This document shows positions 1 to 12,016 of a stretch of 64,000 nucleotides of DNA, one piece after another. The stretch is from assembly GCF_000005505.3 (NCBI RefSeq), contig NC_016131.3, forward strand, positions 15,893,501-15,957,500. Reading direction: 5' to 3'. A model generated the notes under the pieces. That model saw only the letters and a list, made by a program, of their open reading frames with translations. It was not told the DNA's origin and did not search any database. The stretch is from Brachypodium distachyon (Eukaryota; Streptophyta; Magnoliopsida; Poales; Poaceae). How positions within the stretch are numbered: the first letter of the stretch is position 1; every line of letters starts with the position of its first letter. A program made the translations under genes and the position numbers.

Positions 1-15
1 TGCCTCGCTGACCGT

Positions 16-2425
16 GTGGAGGTCATGGTGACGGCTCATGGCGTCGATGCGGGAAGGGACGCTGCAGAAAGCGGCGTGGTCCCAACCAAGTCCATCAGAA
101 CAGTGAAGCTCCCCTTGGAGAAGTCGGAGAACATCGCCGCTCAAGCCGGCACATCGGCTCTGCCACCAAAGCCAACACAGATCCAAGCCTCCATCGAACG
201 GCTGACCGCGCCGGTAGCGTCGAACGCTAACCCGGCCCAGCTGCAGCCGGAGTTGGAGAGACAGAAGCTGCTGAAGGAAGCAGTCGATGTCGCTCACGCT
301 CGACAACAGCTCGACATCTCGCTTCGTGAGTATAAGAAAGCCATGGTCTTAGTTCTACTGCGTTTACTAACCCTAGCCGAGTTGGGGAGGTGCTTAATTG
401 TGGTAAGAACTTGAATGCCGAGATGACGAGAGAAGGCAGGGGTGTACCAGCAGCGCTGGCAAGTTTTGCCTCGGCACTGAAGCCGAAATACAATACCCCT
501 GTCAAAATCTTAGGGCTGTCGAGGCTGCGGCTGAGGAGTTGCTGAATCTTACGAGAGAGGCACTTCGGCAGCAGCAGCTGCGCGTGAAAGAGCTACTCCA
601 AATAGCTAACGAGCAGAATGAGGCATATATGAGAATGCATGGCAAACCCGGCGCATCTCAGGTTATTCACTCGGCTGCAAATGCCGGTGGCCGCATTGAC
701 AAGCAAGCATCCTCACCTGGTGGCAAACGGGACAAAAGCGTAAACTCTGGCCGGAATAAGCAGCTGGAGCGTCATGACCCGGCTCTGGTAGAGAAACAGA
801 TAGTCAGAAGGGTTGATGACAGCCAAAGCGGCCTGCGTCCCGGCGACAATCACCGAGACCAGCAAGAACGTTACTGTTTGATCATGAATACCGACCTCGG
901 GGTCTGGCACCCAATACTACTTCAGGACATCAGGGTGTCGGGCGCAACCCCCCCTATCGAGGTGAAGATCGCCAGTATGACCGTTACGATGACGGATACT
1001 CGGCTATGTGCGACGAGGGTTATATCAGGCGAGAGCGTGATAATCTCGGCCCGCTCGAAGCCCGAGTTGGGAACAGACAGGTATCACCTCTGGATGCCCG
1101 ACATCGACTCGACAGAATTTATCTGTTCGAGCTTCTGGAGGAGCAAGGCCCTCCGGGACCGTGTTGCTTTGCGCATCGGATCATGAGGGAGAGACCAGCC
1201 CCGGGTTTCAGCTGCCCAGGGGTACAAGAACGTATGACGGCAGCACTAAGCCGGAAGATTAGCTGGAAGACTATGTCAGGCGGTGAGCGTGGCAGGCGGT
1301 AACCGCAGATGGGCAGTACGTTATGTACCCCAGATGCTGGTAGGGCCGGCAAGGATATGGCTGAACAACTTGCCGGAGGGCAGCATCAATTGCTGGATAG
1401 ACTTCGAGGAAGTTTTTGTCAGCAATTTCACTAGCACTTACAAGAGGCCAAATCGTCCTCAACAGTTGTCCATGTGCAAGCAAAGAGACAATGAGACTGA
1501 CTGGGATTACCTGATTAGGTGGAACAATCTCCGCAATTCCTGCAAAGGGATAGTGGAACCGCAAGCCATAGCGTGGTTTGCCGAAGGATGCCGACACAGC
1601 AGCATGTTGTGGCAGAAGCTGCAAAGAGAGATGTCGGTCACTCTATCTGAGATGATCAGAATCGCTGACATGTATGCGCTTGGCGATCCGACTCAGTCCT
1701 CACTGATGCCGATAGAACCACAAAGGGAGCAACTGACATACAATCCTGCCGGGGCATTCCGGAAGAACGATCATCAATATCATCGCAACAAGAGAAGAGA
1801 TGATAGGCCGGATTACCGGTATGGGCCAGCCCATGTCGCCACAATTCAGGATCAACCTGATGCCGGCTCCAGCCAGCGTCAGAAAATAGGAAATCAGTAA
1901 TGGGTCAAGAAGGGAGAACAAAAGAAGCCCTGGCAGGATAAGCCAAAGTATATGTTCGAGGTGATGTTGGATCAGCCTTGTCGTTTTCACACAACTAACC
2001 CCAACAAGCCGGCGAACCACACAACGCGGCAATGCAGCTGGATGCAGCGGGCCGAGAAGCGTGAAACAAGTCGGTTACCCCCTCCTCCACCGCTTACAGG
2101 TGCTAACGCAGAGATCCAGGGACCCCCTCAGGCAAACAATGCAGTCAACCCGGTGGAAGAACAAGAAATCCCGGGGTATGCCGGAAGAAATGAGTACAAA
2201 GAGCATCACCAGAGCTACATGATCTTCATCAGTGAGCCAACTGACAAGCAAAGTCAGTGCAGGCGAGAGATGGAGGTCAATGCTGTTATGCCGGCTGTTC
2301 CAAAGTTCATGTATTGGTCGGAGCAGGAGATCAATTGGAACCGGACAGACCATCCTAAAGGTTATGCCCAACCCTGGCGGATATGCCCTGGTGGTCGACC
2401 CGACACTCATCGGACCCGACGTTAA
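16..2425 (+). pseudogene. gag: Degenerate gag of the Tat element
   Basis: Gag forms the particle that packages retrotransposon RNA. The recognisable Retrotrans_gag core lies at about 1310..1700, including WLNNLPEGSI, a FTSTYKRPN segment, WDYLIRWNNLR and AIAWFAEGCR. A short Cys/His region follows at about 1976..2045 (PCRFHTTNPN, TTRQCSWM). The coding frame holds several stops, for example around 1186 and 1900, and coding moves to another frame near 2380. The N-terminal part (16..414) is low complexity and charged. Exact boundaries are uncertain because of the decay. Confidence 0.75.
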
Positions 2426-3155
2426 CGTCAAGTTCACTCGGGTTCTCATCGATAATGGGAGCAGCATCAATATCCTGTACCGGGACACGATGCTTAAGCT
2501 CGGCATTACTGATAACATGCTTTAGCCCAGCCGGACTACCTTTCACGGTATTGTGTCGGGAGTGTCTTGTGCTCCAGTAGGAAAAATCCGAGTAGACGTC
2601 TTATTCGGCACCAGGGAGAACTGTCGGACCGAAAATCTAGTGTTCGAGGTGGTGGACCTTAGCAGTCCGTACCATGCGTTGCTTGGCAGACCGGCACTCG
2701 CCAAGTTCATGGCTACTACTCACATTGGTTATCTGAAGATGAAGATTCCGGGACCAAATGGTACCATAACTATCACTGGCAACTACAAACGCTCAATGGA
2801 ATGTGCAGCGGTCGGGTCTGCTTTGGCCGAGTCACTGGTCATTGCAGGCGAGAAGAAGAAGTTACAAGAAGCTGTTGCGATGGCTCAGGCGGCACAAATT
2901 GGCCTGCCGGCTATGACAAATCCCCATGAACCTTTTAGGCAGCCAAGGAGACAAAGAAGGTATCGATTGACAAGGAGTTTTCGGACCACACCGTCATCAT
3001 TGGTGCCGGCCTGGGAGAGAAATAGGAAGGCGAGCTCAGCAGCTTCCTCCGTGAGAATCGGGACATCTTCGCATGGTCAACTCAAGACCTGCCAGTTGTG
3101 CCGAGGGAGTTGGCTGAGCACTCATTACATGTCAGACCAGATGCAAGATCGGTGA
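2232..3155 (+). pseudogene. Retropepsin-like protease region of the Tat element
   Basis: The region encodes an aspartic protease domain that would process the Gag-Pol polyprotein. The active-site segment reads VLIDNGSSINIL, with Asp followed by Asn-Gly-Ser instead of the usual Asp-Ser/Thr-Gly; a Gly or Asn at this site is common in plant gypsy elements. A second conserved stretch, YHALLGRPAL, follows at about 2670. An in-frame TAG at 2523..2525 interrupts the domain, and the frame changes before RT at about 3098. It is inactive as it stands. Confidence 0.75.
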
Positions 3156-4853
3156 AGCAGCCCATTCGACGCTTCACCGACGACAGAAGGAAAGTCATAT
3201 CGGAAGAAGTATCCCGGCTCCTAACTGCCGGCTTTATCATGGAAGTGTTGCATCCCGACTGGCTGGCAAACCCGGTCATGGTCGAGAAGAAGAAAGATGA
3301 CCCAACTGCTGCCAAGGTGTGGCGCATGTGTATCGACTACACCAGCCTAAACAAGGCATGTCCTAAAGATCCATTTCCGTTACCTCAGATCGATCAAGTG
3401 ATCGACTCCACTGCCGGGTGTGAGCAGCTATCTTTTGTAGATGCGTACTCTGGTTTTCACCAGATACAACTGAACCCTAATGATCAAATAAAGACATCAT
3501 TTATCCCCGTTCGGGGCTTATTGCCATCGCACTATGCCGTTCGGTTTGAGAAATGCAGGGGCCACTTATCAAAGGTGCATGCAGAAATGCTTGCACGATC
3601 AACTTGACAAAAATGTGCAAGTATATGTCGACGACGTCGTCATAAAAACCAAGGAAAGCTCCACGCTCCTGGATGATATCCAGGAAACATTCGCAAATCT
3701 GCGGAGATTCCGAATGAAATTGAACCTGGCCAAATGCACATTCGGTGTGCTGGCAGGAAAATTGCTTGGGTTCATGGTATCAAGTCGAGGTATAGAAACG
3801 AACCATGTGAAAATTGTCGCTATAGAAAGAATGAAATTGCCAAAGTGCCTCAAAGATGTGCAGAAATTCACTGGATGCTTAGCATCGCTAAGTCGTTTCG
3901 TTAGTCGGCTACGTGAAAAGGCTTTGCCCTTATACCAGCTGATGATGAAAACCGAGAAATTTGTGTGGCCGCCACTGGCAGACCTAGCTTTTCAAGAGTT
4001 GAAGAAGATGATTGCTACGGCACCAATATTAGCCTCGCCAATGGAGAAGGAGCCTATGTTGTTATACATAGCAGCAACGAACCGTGTCGTTAGTGCTGTG
4101 ATCATAGTGGAAAGGGATGAAAACGGCAAATCGGTGCAGAGGCTGGTATATAACCTGAGCGAGGTGTTATCGACGTCCAAGCAGAATTATCCCCATTACC
4201 AGAAAATGGCGTATTGCGTATATATGGCAGCAAAGAAGCTAAAGCATTACTTTGAGGCACATCAGATCCGAGTTATATGCGAGGCACCCGTCTTGGAAAT
4301 CATGAGTAACAAAGACGCGAGCGGCCGAGTTGCAAAATGGGCTGTCGAGTTGGTGCTCTATGCGCTGCAGTACGACAGACGAGATGCCATAAAATCTCAG
4401 GCTTTAGCGGATTTATTGGTGGCTTGGGCCGAGATGGAGTATGAACCACCGCCCCCGGAAACTAACTACTGGAAAATGCATTTTGACGGCTCTAAGATGA
4501 AAAGTGGGCTTGGTGCGGGCATAGTTCTGACCTCGACAAAGCGCGACCAACTTAAGTACGTATTGCAAATTCACTTCGCAGCATCCAACAATGTTGCCGA
4601 GTATGAGGCACTTGTGCACGGACTGAAAATGGCAAAAGAAATTGGAGTCTGCCGGATTCAATGTTTTGGTGATTCTGATCTGGTCGTCCAGCAAGCCTCT
4701 GGCAATTGGGATGCATTGGATGCCAATATGGCGCTATATCGTTTCCATGTTCAGAAGATCAGTGGCCATTTCGAAGGATGCGAGTTTCATCATATACCGC
4801 GGGCGGAAAATGAGGCAGCCGACACATTGTCGAAACTCGGCTCAACACGATAG
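3098..4853 (+). pseudogene. Reverse transcriptase and RNase H of the Tat element
   Basis: RT would copy element RNA into DNA and RNase H would remove the RNA strand. Visible RT blocks are MCIDYTSLNKACPKDPFPLP, LSFVDAYSGFHQI, MPFGLRNAGATYQR and the catalytic YVDD (about 3627). A frameshift between about 3500 and 3540 separates the first blocks from MPFGLRN. After RT comes a tether region and then a second RNase H with HFDGSKMKSG, NVAEYEALVHGL, GDSDLVVQQ and AADTLSKLG, which keeps the D-E-D-D set. A TAG at 4851..4853 separates it from integrase in the same frame. Confidence 0.85.
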
Positions 4854-4868
4854 GCTATTCCGGCTGGT

Positions 4869-6365
4869 GTGGCGTTAGAGCATTTACGCAAACCATCCGA
4901 CAAGCCATCACCGGAATCGGAGTCCATATTTATCCCGGCGAGCTCAGAAGCCGATGTCACCCCCATGGACATCGACAACGGCAACGGTTCCAGTAACCCG
5001 GGGACTGAGTGCCTTAATCCGGCAGAAGCAATGGCGATTGAGCCAATGGATATAGATGTGACGGAGGAGCCGATCTTCACTACCCGTCCTGTGCTGGCTT
5101 GGGCGCAACCGATAATGTCTTACCTCAAAGATGGGAATCTCCCGAAAGAGGAAGTGTCGGCAAGACAAATTCAGAGAAGGGCGAAGGCGTACACCATCAT
5201 CAATGGCGAGCTTTACAAGAGGAGCGTCACTAACGTCCTACAGCGATGCGTCGAGCTGGAAGAAGGGCAAGAAATACTCCGAGATATTCATCAGGAAGAG
5301 TGTGGCCATCATGCATCTTCAAGAACGCTAGTGGGCAAGGCTTTCCGGCATGGTTTTTACTGGCCGAGTGCGTTGCAGGAAGCAGATGACATAGTCAGGA
5401 AGTGTAACGGCTTCCAGCGATATGCCAGCAAGATTCATATGCCGACGTCCGAGCTCAAGACCATTCCAATCACTTGGCCGTTTGCTGTTTGGTGTTTGGA
5501 TATGGTGGGACCATTCAAGCGGGCGCGAGGAGGCATGACGTATATCCTGGTTATGGTCGACAAGTTAACCAAATGGATTGAGGTGAAGCCGATAAAAAAG
5601 TGTGACGGCAAAACCGCGGTGTCATTTTTGAAGGATATCATCTTGAGATTTGGGTACCCGCACAGTATCATCACGGATAATGGAACGAACTTCGCGGAGG
5701 GACCTTTTGCGCGATTCTGTGCGGAGAAGAAAATCTGGCTGGATGTCGCTTCCGTAGCCCACCCTCAATCCAATGGACAAGTTGAAAGAGCAAACGACAA
5801 GGTTTTGGCCAGCATAAAACCTCAACTAATTGAGCCATTTGAACGTACTCCGGGATGCTGGCTCGACGAACTTTCGGCCATACTATGGAGTCTCAGGACG
5901 ACTCCCAATTGCTTTACAGGCTACACGCCATTCTTCCTCGTATACGGGGCGGAAGCTGTCCTACCAGCCGACATTGAACATGACTCTCCACGAGTAACCA
6001 TGTTTACGGAAGCCGAGGTAAAAGAGGCTCGAGAAAATGATGTCGACCTGCTCGAAGAAGCACGGGAATTGGCTCTATCTCGGTCGGCCATCTACCAACA
6101 ACACATAAGGCGTTATCACAGCCGAAAGGTCAGCCTGCGAGTATTTCGGAAAGGAGATCTTGTCCTCCGACTTGTGCAGCGCACAGCTGGCATGCACAAA
6201 CTATCACCTCCATGGGAAGGACCCTTCATTGTGAGAAAAACACTCCACAATGATTTCTACTATCTTATAGATGCACAAGATCCCAAGGCGAACAGGATGG
6301 ACCGGTCAGGCGAGGAGACCAAGAGGCCATGGAACGTAGCTTTGCTTCGTCCGTTCTATACTTGA
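4869..6365 (+). CDS. Integrase of the Tat element, long open frame
   Basis: This 498-codon open frame is the best-preserved part of pol. It has the N-terminal HHCC-like zinc segment (HQEECGHHASS, then RKCNGFQRYA), in which the second Cys of the usual CxxC is replaced by Phe. The catalytic core follows with CLDMVGPF, then ITDNGTNFA and SNGQVERAN, giving the D, D and E residues. The C-terminal part has RKGDLVLRLV and PWEGPFIV. Integrase would join element cDNA into chromosomes. The start is arbitrary because it would be made as part of Pol. The zinc-site change suggests that this copy too is decaying. Confidence 0.85.
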   Translation: MALEHLRKPSDKPSPESESIFIPASSEADVTPMDIDNGNGSSNPGTECLNPAEAMAIEPMDIDVTEEPIFTTRPVLAWAQPIMSYLKDGNLPKEEVSARQIQRRAKAYTIINGELYKRSVTNVLQRCVELEEGQEILRDIHQEECGHHASSRTLVGKAFRHGFYWPSALQEADDIVRKCNGFQRYASKIHMPTSELKTIPITWPFAVWCLDMVGPFKRARGGMTYILVMVDKLTKWIEVKPIKKCDGKTAVSFLKDIILRFGYPHSIITDNGTNFAEGPFARFCAEKKIWLDVASVAHPQSNGQVERANDKVLASIKPQLIEPFERTPGCWLDELSAILWSLRTTPNCFTGYTPFFLVYGAEAVLPADIEHDSPRVTMFTEAEVKEARENDVDLLEEARELALSRSAIYQQHIRRYHSRKVSLRVFRKGDLVLRLVQRTAGMHKLSPPWEGPFIVRKTLHNDFYYLIDAQDPKANRMDRSGEETKRPWNVALLRPFYT

Positions 6366-6996
6366 GAGCTGAGTATTTGTATTGTTTTTTCCTTGTGTTG
6401 AATGTTTTAAGACAATTAAATTATCCGCCGAGTTGTTAAAAGAAACTTAGGGACTTCCATATCATTTAAGTGATGTATTGCAATTATCTTTCGTGTGTCG
6501 GCGTGGCTTAGTTGCGTAATCTTATGTCGGTCTAGTAGTGTGTCGGTGTTGAAAATCCCCTCTATGACTTCGTTGTTGTCCGCTACCCGGCTTCATGGCA
6601 AGTTAGAGACGGGTATAAAATAACCGAACACATGAAAAGCGACTACGGAAACAAGCAATGAAGCGATCCGAGGTGCACATTATTTTAACTCGGCGTTTCT
6701 TTTTAACTTGGTTATTGCCGAGCGAATTTGTCAAGTCACTTTTTTTTTCTGAAAGAGTGGCTTTATCATTTTGTGATTCATACGTCGAGCGCCGGCAAGG
6801 AAGACAAAAGAACCGAAGTCATAAAATTTCACTAAGAGAAAAAAAGGGAACTCGGGGACTCGGTCGGGAATTCAATAAGCAAAAGACTTAATTGAATTAA
6901 GAGCAAGATGTCTTACAAACAGAAGTATATCATTTCGATTACATTTGTACCCAGCATTCCGGGTATCTAATATTTCTAGAGTTTTTTCTGACTAAG
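6366..6996. other. Spacer between integrase and the antisense ORF
   Basis: AT-rich internal retrotransposon sequence with no convincing coding frame. It lies between the end of pol and the 3' end of the convergent antisense ORF. Confidence 0.5.
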
Positions 6997-8360
6997 CTAA
7001 GAAGAGACGGCGGGGTTGTTGGCGCCGGAACTCGGTGCATCCGTCGCTGTGGAGGCTGACTCCACAACACCTTCCTCGTCCGCTGCTTCTTCGCCTCCGT
7101 CCGACATCTCGGCTTCGGCGTTAGATGTCGGGCCCTCCACAAACGTATGCACATCGGCAGACTGGATGAAGTGAGTAAGCCCGCTCCTTGCACTTGGCGA
7201 CCAGCTCGGGAACCGTGAGGTAGGGGGAGCCGGCGCGCATCGATTGCAGCACCTTGAGGTTGATGCCGTCGTACCAAGACAATACGAACGACAACGCCTC
7301 GTTGGCGCCGATGCATGCGGCCGACTCCCGCTAGTCACTCAGCCGAGACTCGACCTCCAGCAAGCGCTTGGCCAACTCCGGGATGTCCGTCGGAGCTTCG
7401 TCTCCTGGCCACAGCGCGCGAAAGGTCCGGATGCCGGCATTCAGCATGTTGACGCCGAATGACTTGAGTGGCTTGACCCGGCTCGCAATGCTCACCAGGT
7501 AGTCCACCAAGTCATACTCGTACGGCACCCCTGCTGCCGTTGCCAGATCCCTCTTCCGCCGAGCCGCCCTCACGGCCTCTTGGGCAGTCTCGAGGGATTG
7601 GGGGAAGAATTCTAGCAAAAACAGACAAGTGGTAGTGAGTCTCGGCATCCTATCTCTATTACTCGGACAAATAATCACATGAGGAAGTTTATGCCAAGAC
7701 GACTTACTTGTCAGCATGTTGTCAATTTTTATGAGCTCGTGCCGGACGACCTTGAACAGCTGGGTCTTCTCGGCATACTCCAGCTCGGCGGCAGTGGTGC
7801 GGGTCTCGAGTTGGGCAACTAGACCCTTGCACTTTTTCACCTCACTTTCCAGGCGGATCTTCTCATCGGCCTGGGAAGAGAGGGCCGAGGTGAGTTGACC
7901 CACCTCGGTTTGGTGCGCCTCAGCCTGCGCCGCTATCTGCGCCTGCAGTCTGGTTATTTCTTCTCGATGCTGCTCGGCCAGCCGAGTCTTCTGATCTGTT
8001 TAGCAGACATATATTACAGAGGCAGACATCTAATATGGGTGGACCCCGGAATAGGGATGAAGTGTTACCTTGAACCTCGGCGACGTGCTTCTGCAGCTCC
8101 GCCACTTGAGCGGTGTCCCTGGCTGTGAACAAAAACAAGTGTTAGTCTTTGCAGAATATTGATACTCGAACAAAGATCTTATTCTGGTAAAATATACTTA
8201 CTTTGGTTCTTGCGGTCAGCCTTCAGAGCCTCGTGCTCCGCCTCCAGCTTCTTGTACTTTGCAAGCAAAGTCTTGAAGGTAGCGGTGCGTTTGTTCATGC
8301 AGGACTGCAAAGCAACAATTCGCTAGTAAGTTTGTTACAATAAAGAAGTCCGCAATTACA

Positions 8361-8552
8361 AGCTTCAGGCCGACTATTCTAAACCCGGCCTGAATCTCGG
8401 GGAATAAGTGTTTGAAGCTTCTAAAGCTTCAGGCCGACTATTCTAAACTCGGCTTGTATCTCGGAAATAAGTGTTTAAAGCTTCTAAAGCTTCAGACCGA
8501 CTATTCTAAACCCGGCCTGAATCTCGGAGAATAAGTGTTTGACATTTCTAAG
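8361..8552. repeat. Three tandem copies of a ~64-bp unit
   Basis: Units begin at 8361, 8425 and 8488 with agcttcaggccgactattct and end with ataagtgttt plus a short tail. A degenerate fourth start is seen at about 8586. They lie in an intron of the antisense ORF. Confidence 0.8.
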
Positions 8553-10172
8553 TGTTGCAGAGTGTTTGAAATTTTAAGGAGATAAGCTTCAGGCCGACTA
8601 ATTCTTACGCGCCCTAAACCTCGGGGACTAGGAGTATGGGTACTATACTGGAATTGAAAGAAAAATATTTTAAGGAATTCTTCGTACCTCGGCAGAGATC
8701 GGTTGGCCTCAAACAAGGCCACCCTCGCTTGGTACATCCGGGTGGCCACCGATTCTGGAGTCGCCACGGGTGGAGGTCCCACCAGCGGGCTTTGCCAAGC
8801 CGCCTGGAGGGTGTTGGAGATCACTTCGTAACTGTCGGCGCTGTTCCAGTCCGTTACGAACTGGACCAGCGATCCCCAGCTGTGCCCGCTAGTCGTCCGG
8901 AGGGGAATCCCTTGATGCCTACCAGAAGGCTGCGGGCCAGTCGAACCCGGAGCCGCCAATCCTGCGGCGGCAGCGGGGCCTTTAACCTTCTTGGCCCGTG
9001 CGGCAGCAGTTTGATCGATTTCCGGCTGCGATGGAGAAGGGGGACGCGTCGGGGTCGGCTGCGGTCCTTGGGGTTCTTGGGGACCCGTCGCCGGCTGTTG
9101 CGGCGGCCCCGAAGCCTACGGCTCTGTCGACGTCTCGACTGCTGCCGAGGAAGGAGCAACCTCAGTTACTGAGGCCCCGGCCGCAGGAGTCTCGGTCTTG
9201 CCGACGACCGTGGCGTCGGTGCTCGGGCCGACATCCAGGGCGAGGGATGTCGGATCCGCGGCGGTCTCAGTCTCACCCGTGGCCGGGTTTGAACCCTCGG
9301 CCCGGGAAGAGGGAGCCGCCGGGATCTCGAACGCAATGCACATCCGAGATTGCGTGGCCGACAGAGCCTCCCTGCAGAAATAAGACTTAGTCGCTTGCAT
9401 AATAACAAAGAGGAAAACCGACATCAGCGATTGAGGCAATATTGGCCTTACCCGACTCAGGGGCTTGGGCTTGGGTCCATGAGCCGCAGTGTTCTTCCGC
9501 TTCACGTTCTGCGGAAGATCTTTGTCGGCGGCGTGCTTCGAGACTGTGCGCCTCTCTCGGACCGGCGCCGCAGCGGTGGCTGCGTCCGATGCCTCAGCGG
9601 CAGGCTCGCCCGACTCGGCTAGTTCCGGGATAGAGCAAAAATGAATACTTTGCTAATGGATATTGAAAGGATTACAAGAAGACGTCAGAGATCCTTAAAT
9701 TTGGTACGGCGAGGGCCGGCATGGGCGATCGGCATGAAGTCCTCCGAGTCTGGGTCCTCGGTGTCAATGGACCTGCGCGGGGCCGCGAAGCGTTTGTCCG
9801 GAGAATTCCCGTCTTTGTTTCTCTGAAGAGAGAACCTCTGCACAAAGAAGTCAAAATTAAGTCGAGAAAGATATTCTTCAGATAGGTGCCGATATAACAA
9901 TATGTCGGATATGAACAAGAGACAAGTAAAAATTAGAACTTACCGGAGGAGCGCGGCGATCCCGGCTGAATGCCGGCATACCCCATGTCCATTTCTCGGA
10001 CAAGTTCGTCTTGGCGATCGCCTTGACCCAGCGCCGGACTTCGCCGTGAGAGAGCTTGAAGGTTGACACCCTGTCCGGGTCGAATTGCCCGCCATAGAAA
10101 CACATTTTGTGTACCCGACGCAGGAGCGGACACAGCCGCCGGTACACAACAGTGGCCAACAAGTCGTCAGCC

Positions 10173-10181
10173 GTCATCCCG
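10173..10181. repeat. Left 9-bp target-site duplication of the MULE
   Basis: gtcatcccg, identical to 19114..19122. Nine bases is the Mutator superfamily signature. The joined antisense ORF is in frame when one copy and the element are removed. Confidence 0.9.
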
Positions 10182-10445
10182 CACAATTTTTTTTAAATAA
10201 TACGATTTTTTTAAGCATTTTTGAAAATAATACGCGTTTTTCAAAACTTACAAAAATAATGCGGCCTCGGCCTGGGCGAGGCCGATTGGGCCCAGTCGGC
10301 CTCGGCCTGGCCGACTGCATTCCGCCTGCCGAGCGCGCGGGACCCTCACGAGGCAGTCGGCCTGGCCTAGGCCGACTGAAGCCCAGTTGGCTTCGGCCAG
10401 GCCGACTGGCCCAGTGGGTTTGGGCCAGGCCGATTGGAAGTCATT
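10182..10445 (+). repeat. Left terminal inverted repeat of the MULE
   Basis: The outer ~80 bp is AT-rich with blocks such as aataatacgcgtttttcaaaa. The inner ~180 bp is very GC-rich and made of short palindromes of the type ggcc-n-ggcc (for example tcggcctggccgactg). The reverse complement matches 18850..19113. Confidence 0.9.
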
Positions 10446-10449
10446 AGGC

Positions 10450-11124
10450 CCATTTTTTGATTCGGATCATCGCGGTCTTTTGAACTAAAAGACTCGACAA
10501 CTTGGATCTCAAGCGCTTTCTCCCTGTTTTTCCTTAGTGCTTCGTCAATCCAACGACGTTGTTCCTCCTTATGCTCTTTCATCTCTCTCTTGCTCCTCTT
10601 TCTCCTGGGCTGCAGCTTTTTCCGCACGCTCCTCCGCGTGGAAACGCAGCCATGCATTTCGGGACCTTGTTTTGATCTCTTCCACCGACCAATCCCGCAT
10701 CTCCGCGTCAATCCAACGATACCACATGCCTAGGGGAGGAGGAGACTACAAAAAAGCCTACTGATACAGATCTGATATGACACAGAAAACATGTTTTAGA
10801 ACACCTAAATGTGCTAACCGGAAGCTTGTCGTACGGCGAAACCGGGACAGGTGGTTCATGTGCATAGTTCGCGCACATGAAAAACCTCATGCCCAGCTTA
10901 TCTGTAAAATATGTCACCTCCTTCACCTTGCATAGATTGCCACACCAACACCTGAGATGTTTCACCCCCCGAGGCAACATCGCATCTTTCATCCTCCTCG
11001 GCCTCTCCCCTGGTCGGAGCAAGGCAAACTCATTGGGGGACACTGAAATATTGGGAAAAACAGTAGTGGGAAGGATGCTTGGATGACTACCGGAGATGAG
11101 GTATTTATAGGCTCTCAAACTCAA
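10450..11124 (-). pseudogene. GRF-type zinc-finger ORF carried by the MULE
   Basis: On the - strand the first exon (about 10819..11124) contains HLRCWCGNLCKVKEV followed by DKLGMRFFMCANYAHEP, which is the spacing of a plant GRF-type zinc finger (CxCG, then G-R/K-x-F-x-C). An intron follows. The second exon (about 10450..10729) has MWYRWIDAEMRDW and then a Glu/Lys-rich coiled coil ending near the TIR. The coiled coil is split between two frames near 10570, indicating a frameshift. ORFs of this layout are common in grass transposons. A role in transposition is not established. Confidence 0.6.
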
Positions 11125-11271
11125 TCTCCCGCCACCGTTTCCCGCCTGGTTTTCCCGCCACCGTTTCCCGCCACGTTTTCGCGCCAGCGTTTCCCGTCTA
11201 TTTGTATCTTCTGTAACTATAAAAGACCGTCCATGGTATTGAAGTGTAGTCTCACCATTTCGTCTGGGAAG

Positions 11272-11784
11272 ATGTCGTCCGGCTTCCCAGATGATCGTAG
11301 ATTTTGGTCAGGTATGTCCCGTGAGCTATTGTGGTTAGCCGGTGATTTCAAGGTAGACAATAGGATAGTTCGATGGGACGAACTCATTAGTAGTGACACC
11401 CTACTAACTGAGCTGGGCCACCAATTATATAGGTGCAATTTCCCATTGAGGACTTGTGCAGAGATACGGCAAGAAATGCTAAGGTTGCACGAAAGGTGAA
11501 AGAAGCACAGTGAATGTAAGAGTGAGTCATACCTACAATGGGCTCCCATTGAGGACTTGTTATGGGTTGAAGAGGAGGAATCCGATGACGATATCTTCAT
11601 GCCAAGCAAAACGGGTAAGAGTTCTTCATCGTCCAAGGGGAAGAGTACATCATCGTCCGATGAAGATATCTTCATGCCAAGCAAAACGGGTAAGAGTTCT
11701 TCATCATCCAAGGGGAGGAGTACTGCACCGTCGAAGGGGAAGAGCACATCATCGTCCAAGGGCAAGAGCACTTCATATTCGTAG
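11272..11784 (+). pseudogene. Unrecognised + strand ORF in the MULE with SKTGKSSSSSKGK repeats
   Basis: I do not recognise this ORF. The N-terminal part (11272..11499) contains RRFWSGMSRELLWLAGDFK and CNFPLRTCAEIRQEMLRL. A TGA at 11497..11499 interrupts a frame that stays coding-like beyond it: an acidic stretch WVEEEESDDD, then two copies of DIFMPSKTGKSSSSSKG and a Ser/Lys tail. It runs opposite to the other three MULE genes and overlaps the 5' end of none of them. The stop could be a mutation or could be removed by splicing. It may be an accessory DNA-binding or adaptor protein, but that is only a guess. Confidence 0.45.
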
Positions 11785-11920
11785 GGCTAGAGTTAGGTTA
11801 TCTAACTTTAAGTTGTCGGTTTTAATTTCAGTCTTTCTATTGCATATGTATTTCAGTCCTGCCGTTATTTATATGCAAATGTAACTTGAATAAGAATGCG
11901 AAAAGTAGTAACATGTCTCT

Positions 11921-12002
11921 CTCATACATAGGTAGAAATATGTCTCATATATAGATAGAAATATGTCTCATACATAGGTAGAAATATGTCTCATACATAG
12001 GA
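11921..12002. repeat. 23-bp tandem repeat
   Basis: About three and a half copies of catacataggtagaaatatg plus tct, lying between the + strand ORF and the 3' end of the PMD gene. Confidence 0.75.
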
Positions 12003-12016
12003 CCTACATGCAAATA

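Larger units (their letters stand above)
6997..10181 (-). pseudogene. Antisense ORF (aORF) of the Tat element, 3' exons
   Basis: This is the downstream part of an interrupted gene running opposite to gag-pol. It is continuous in reading frame with 19114..19828 once the MULE is removed: the split peptide LKDNGMT/ADDLLA joins across the target duplication. Pieces readable on the - strand include VVYRRLCPLLRRVHKMCFYG (about 10090), a basic/Pro-rich middle, a Glu/Lys/Gln-rich coiled coil (about 7750..8330), and a C-terminal segment with EYDLVDYLVSIASRVK and GIRTFRALWPGD. Introns separate these pieces. Tat aORFs are known additions of unknown function. A stop ends the frame near 7331 and a further weaker piece follows. 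Confidence 0.65.

Noticed and set aside
7244..9900. Many + strand open frames in the 7-10 kb region
   Set aside because: They are GC-rich shadows of the antisense ORF exons on the - strand and show no domains.
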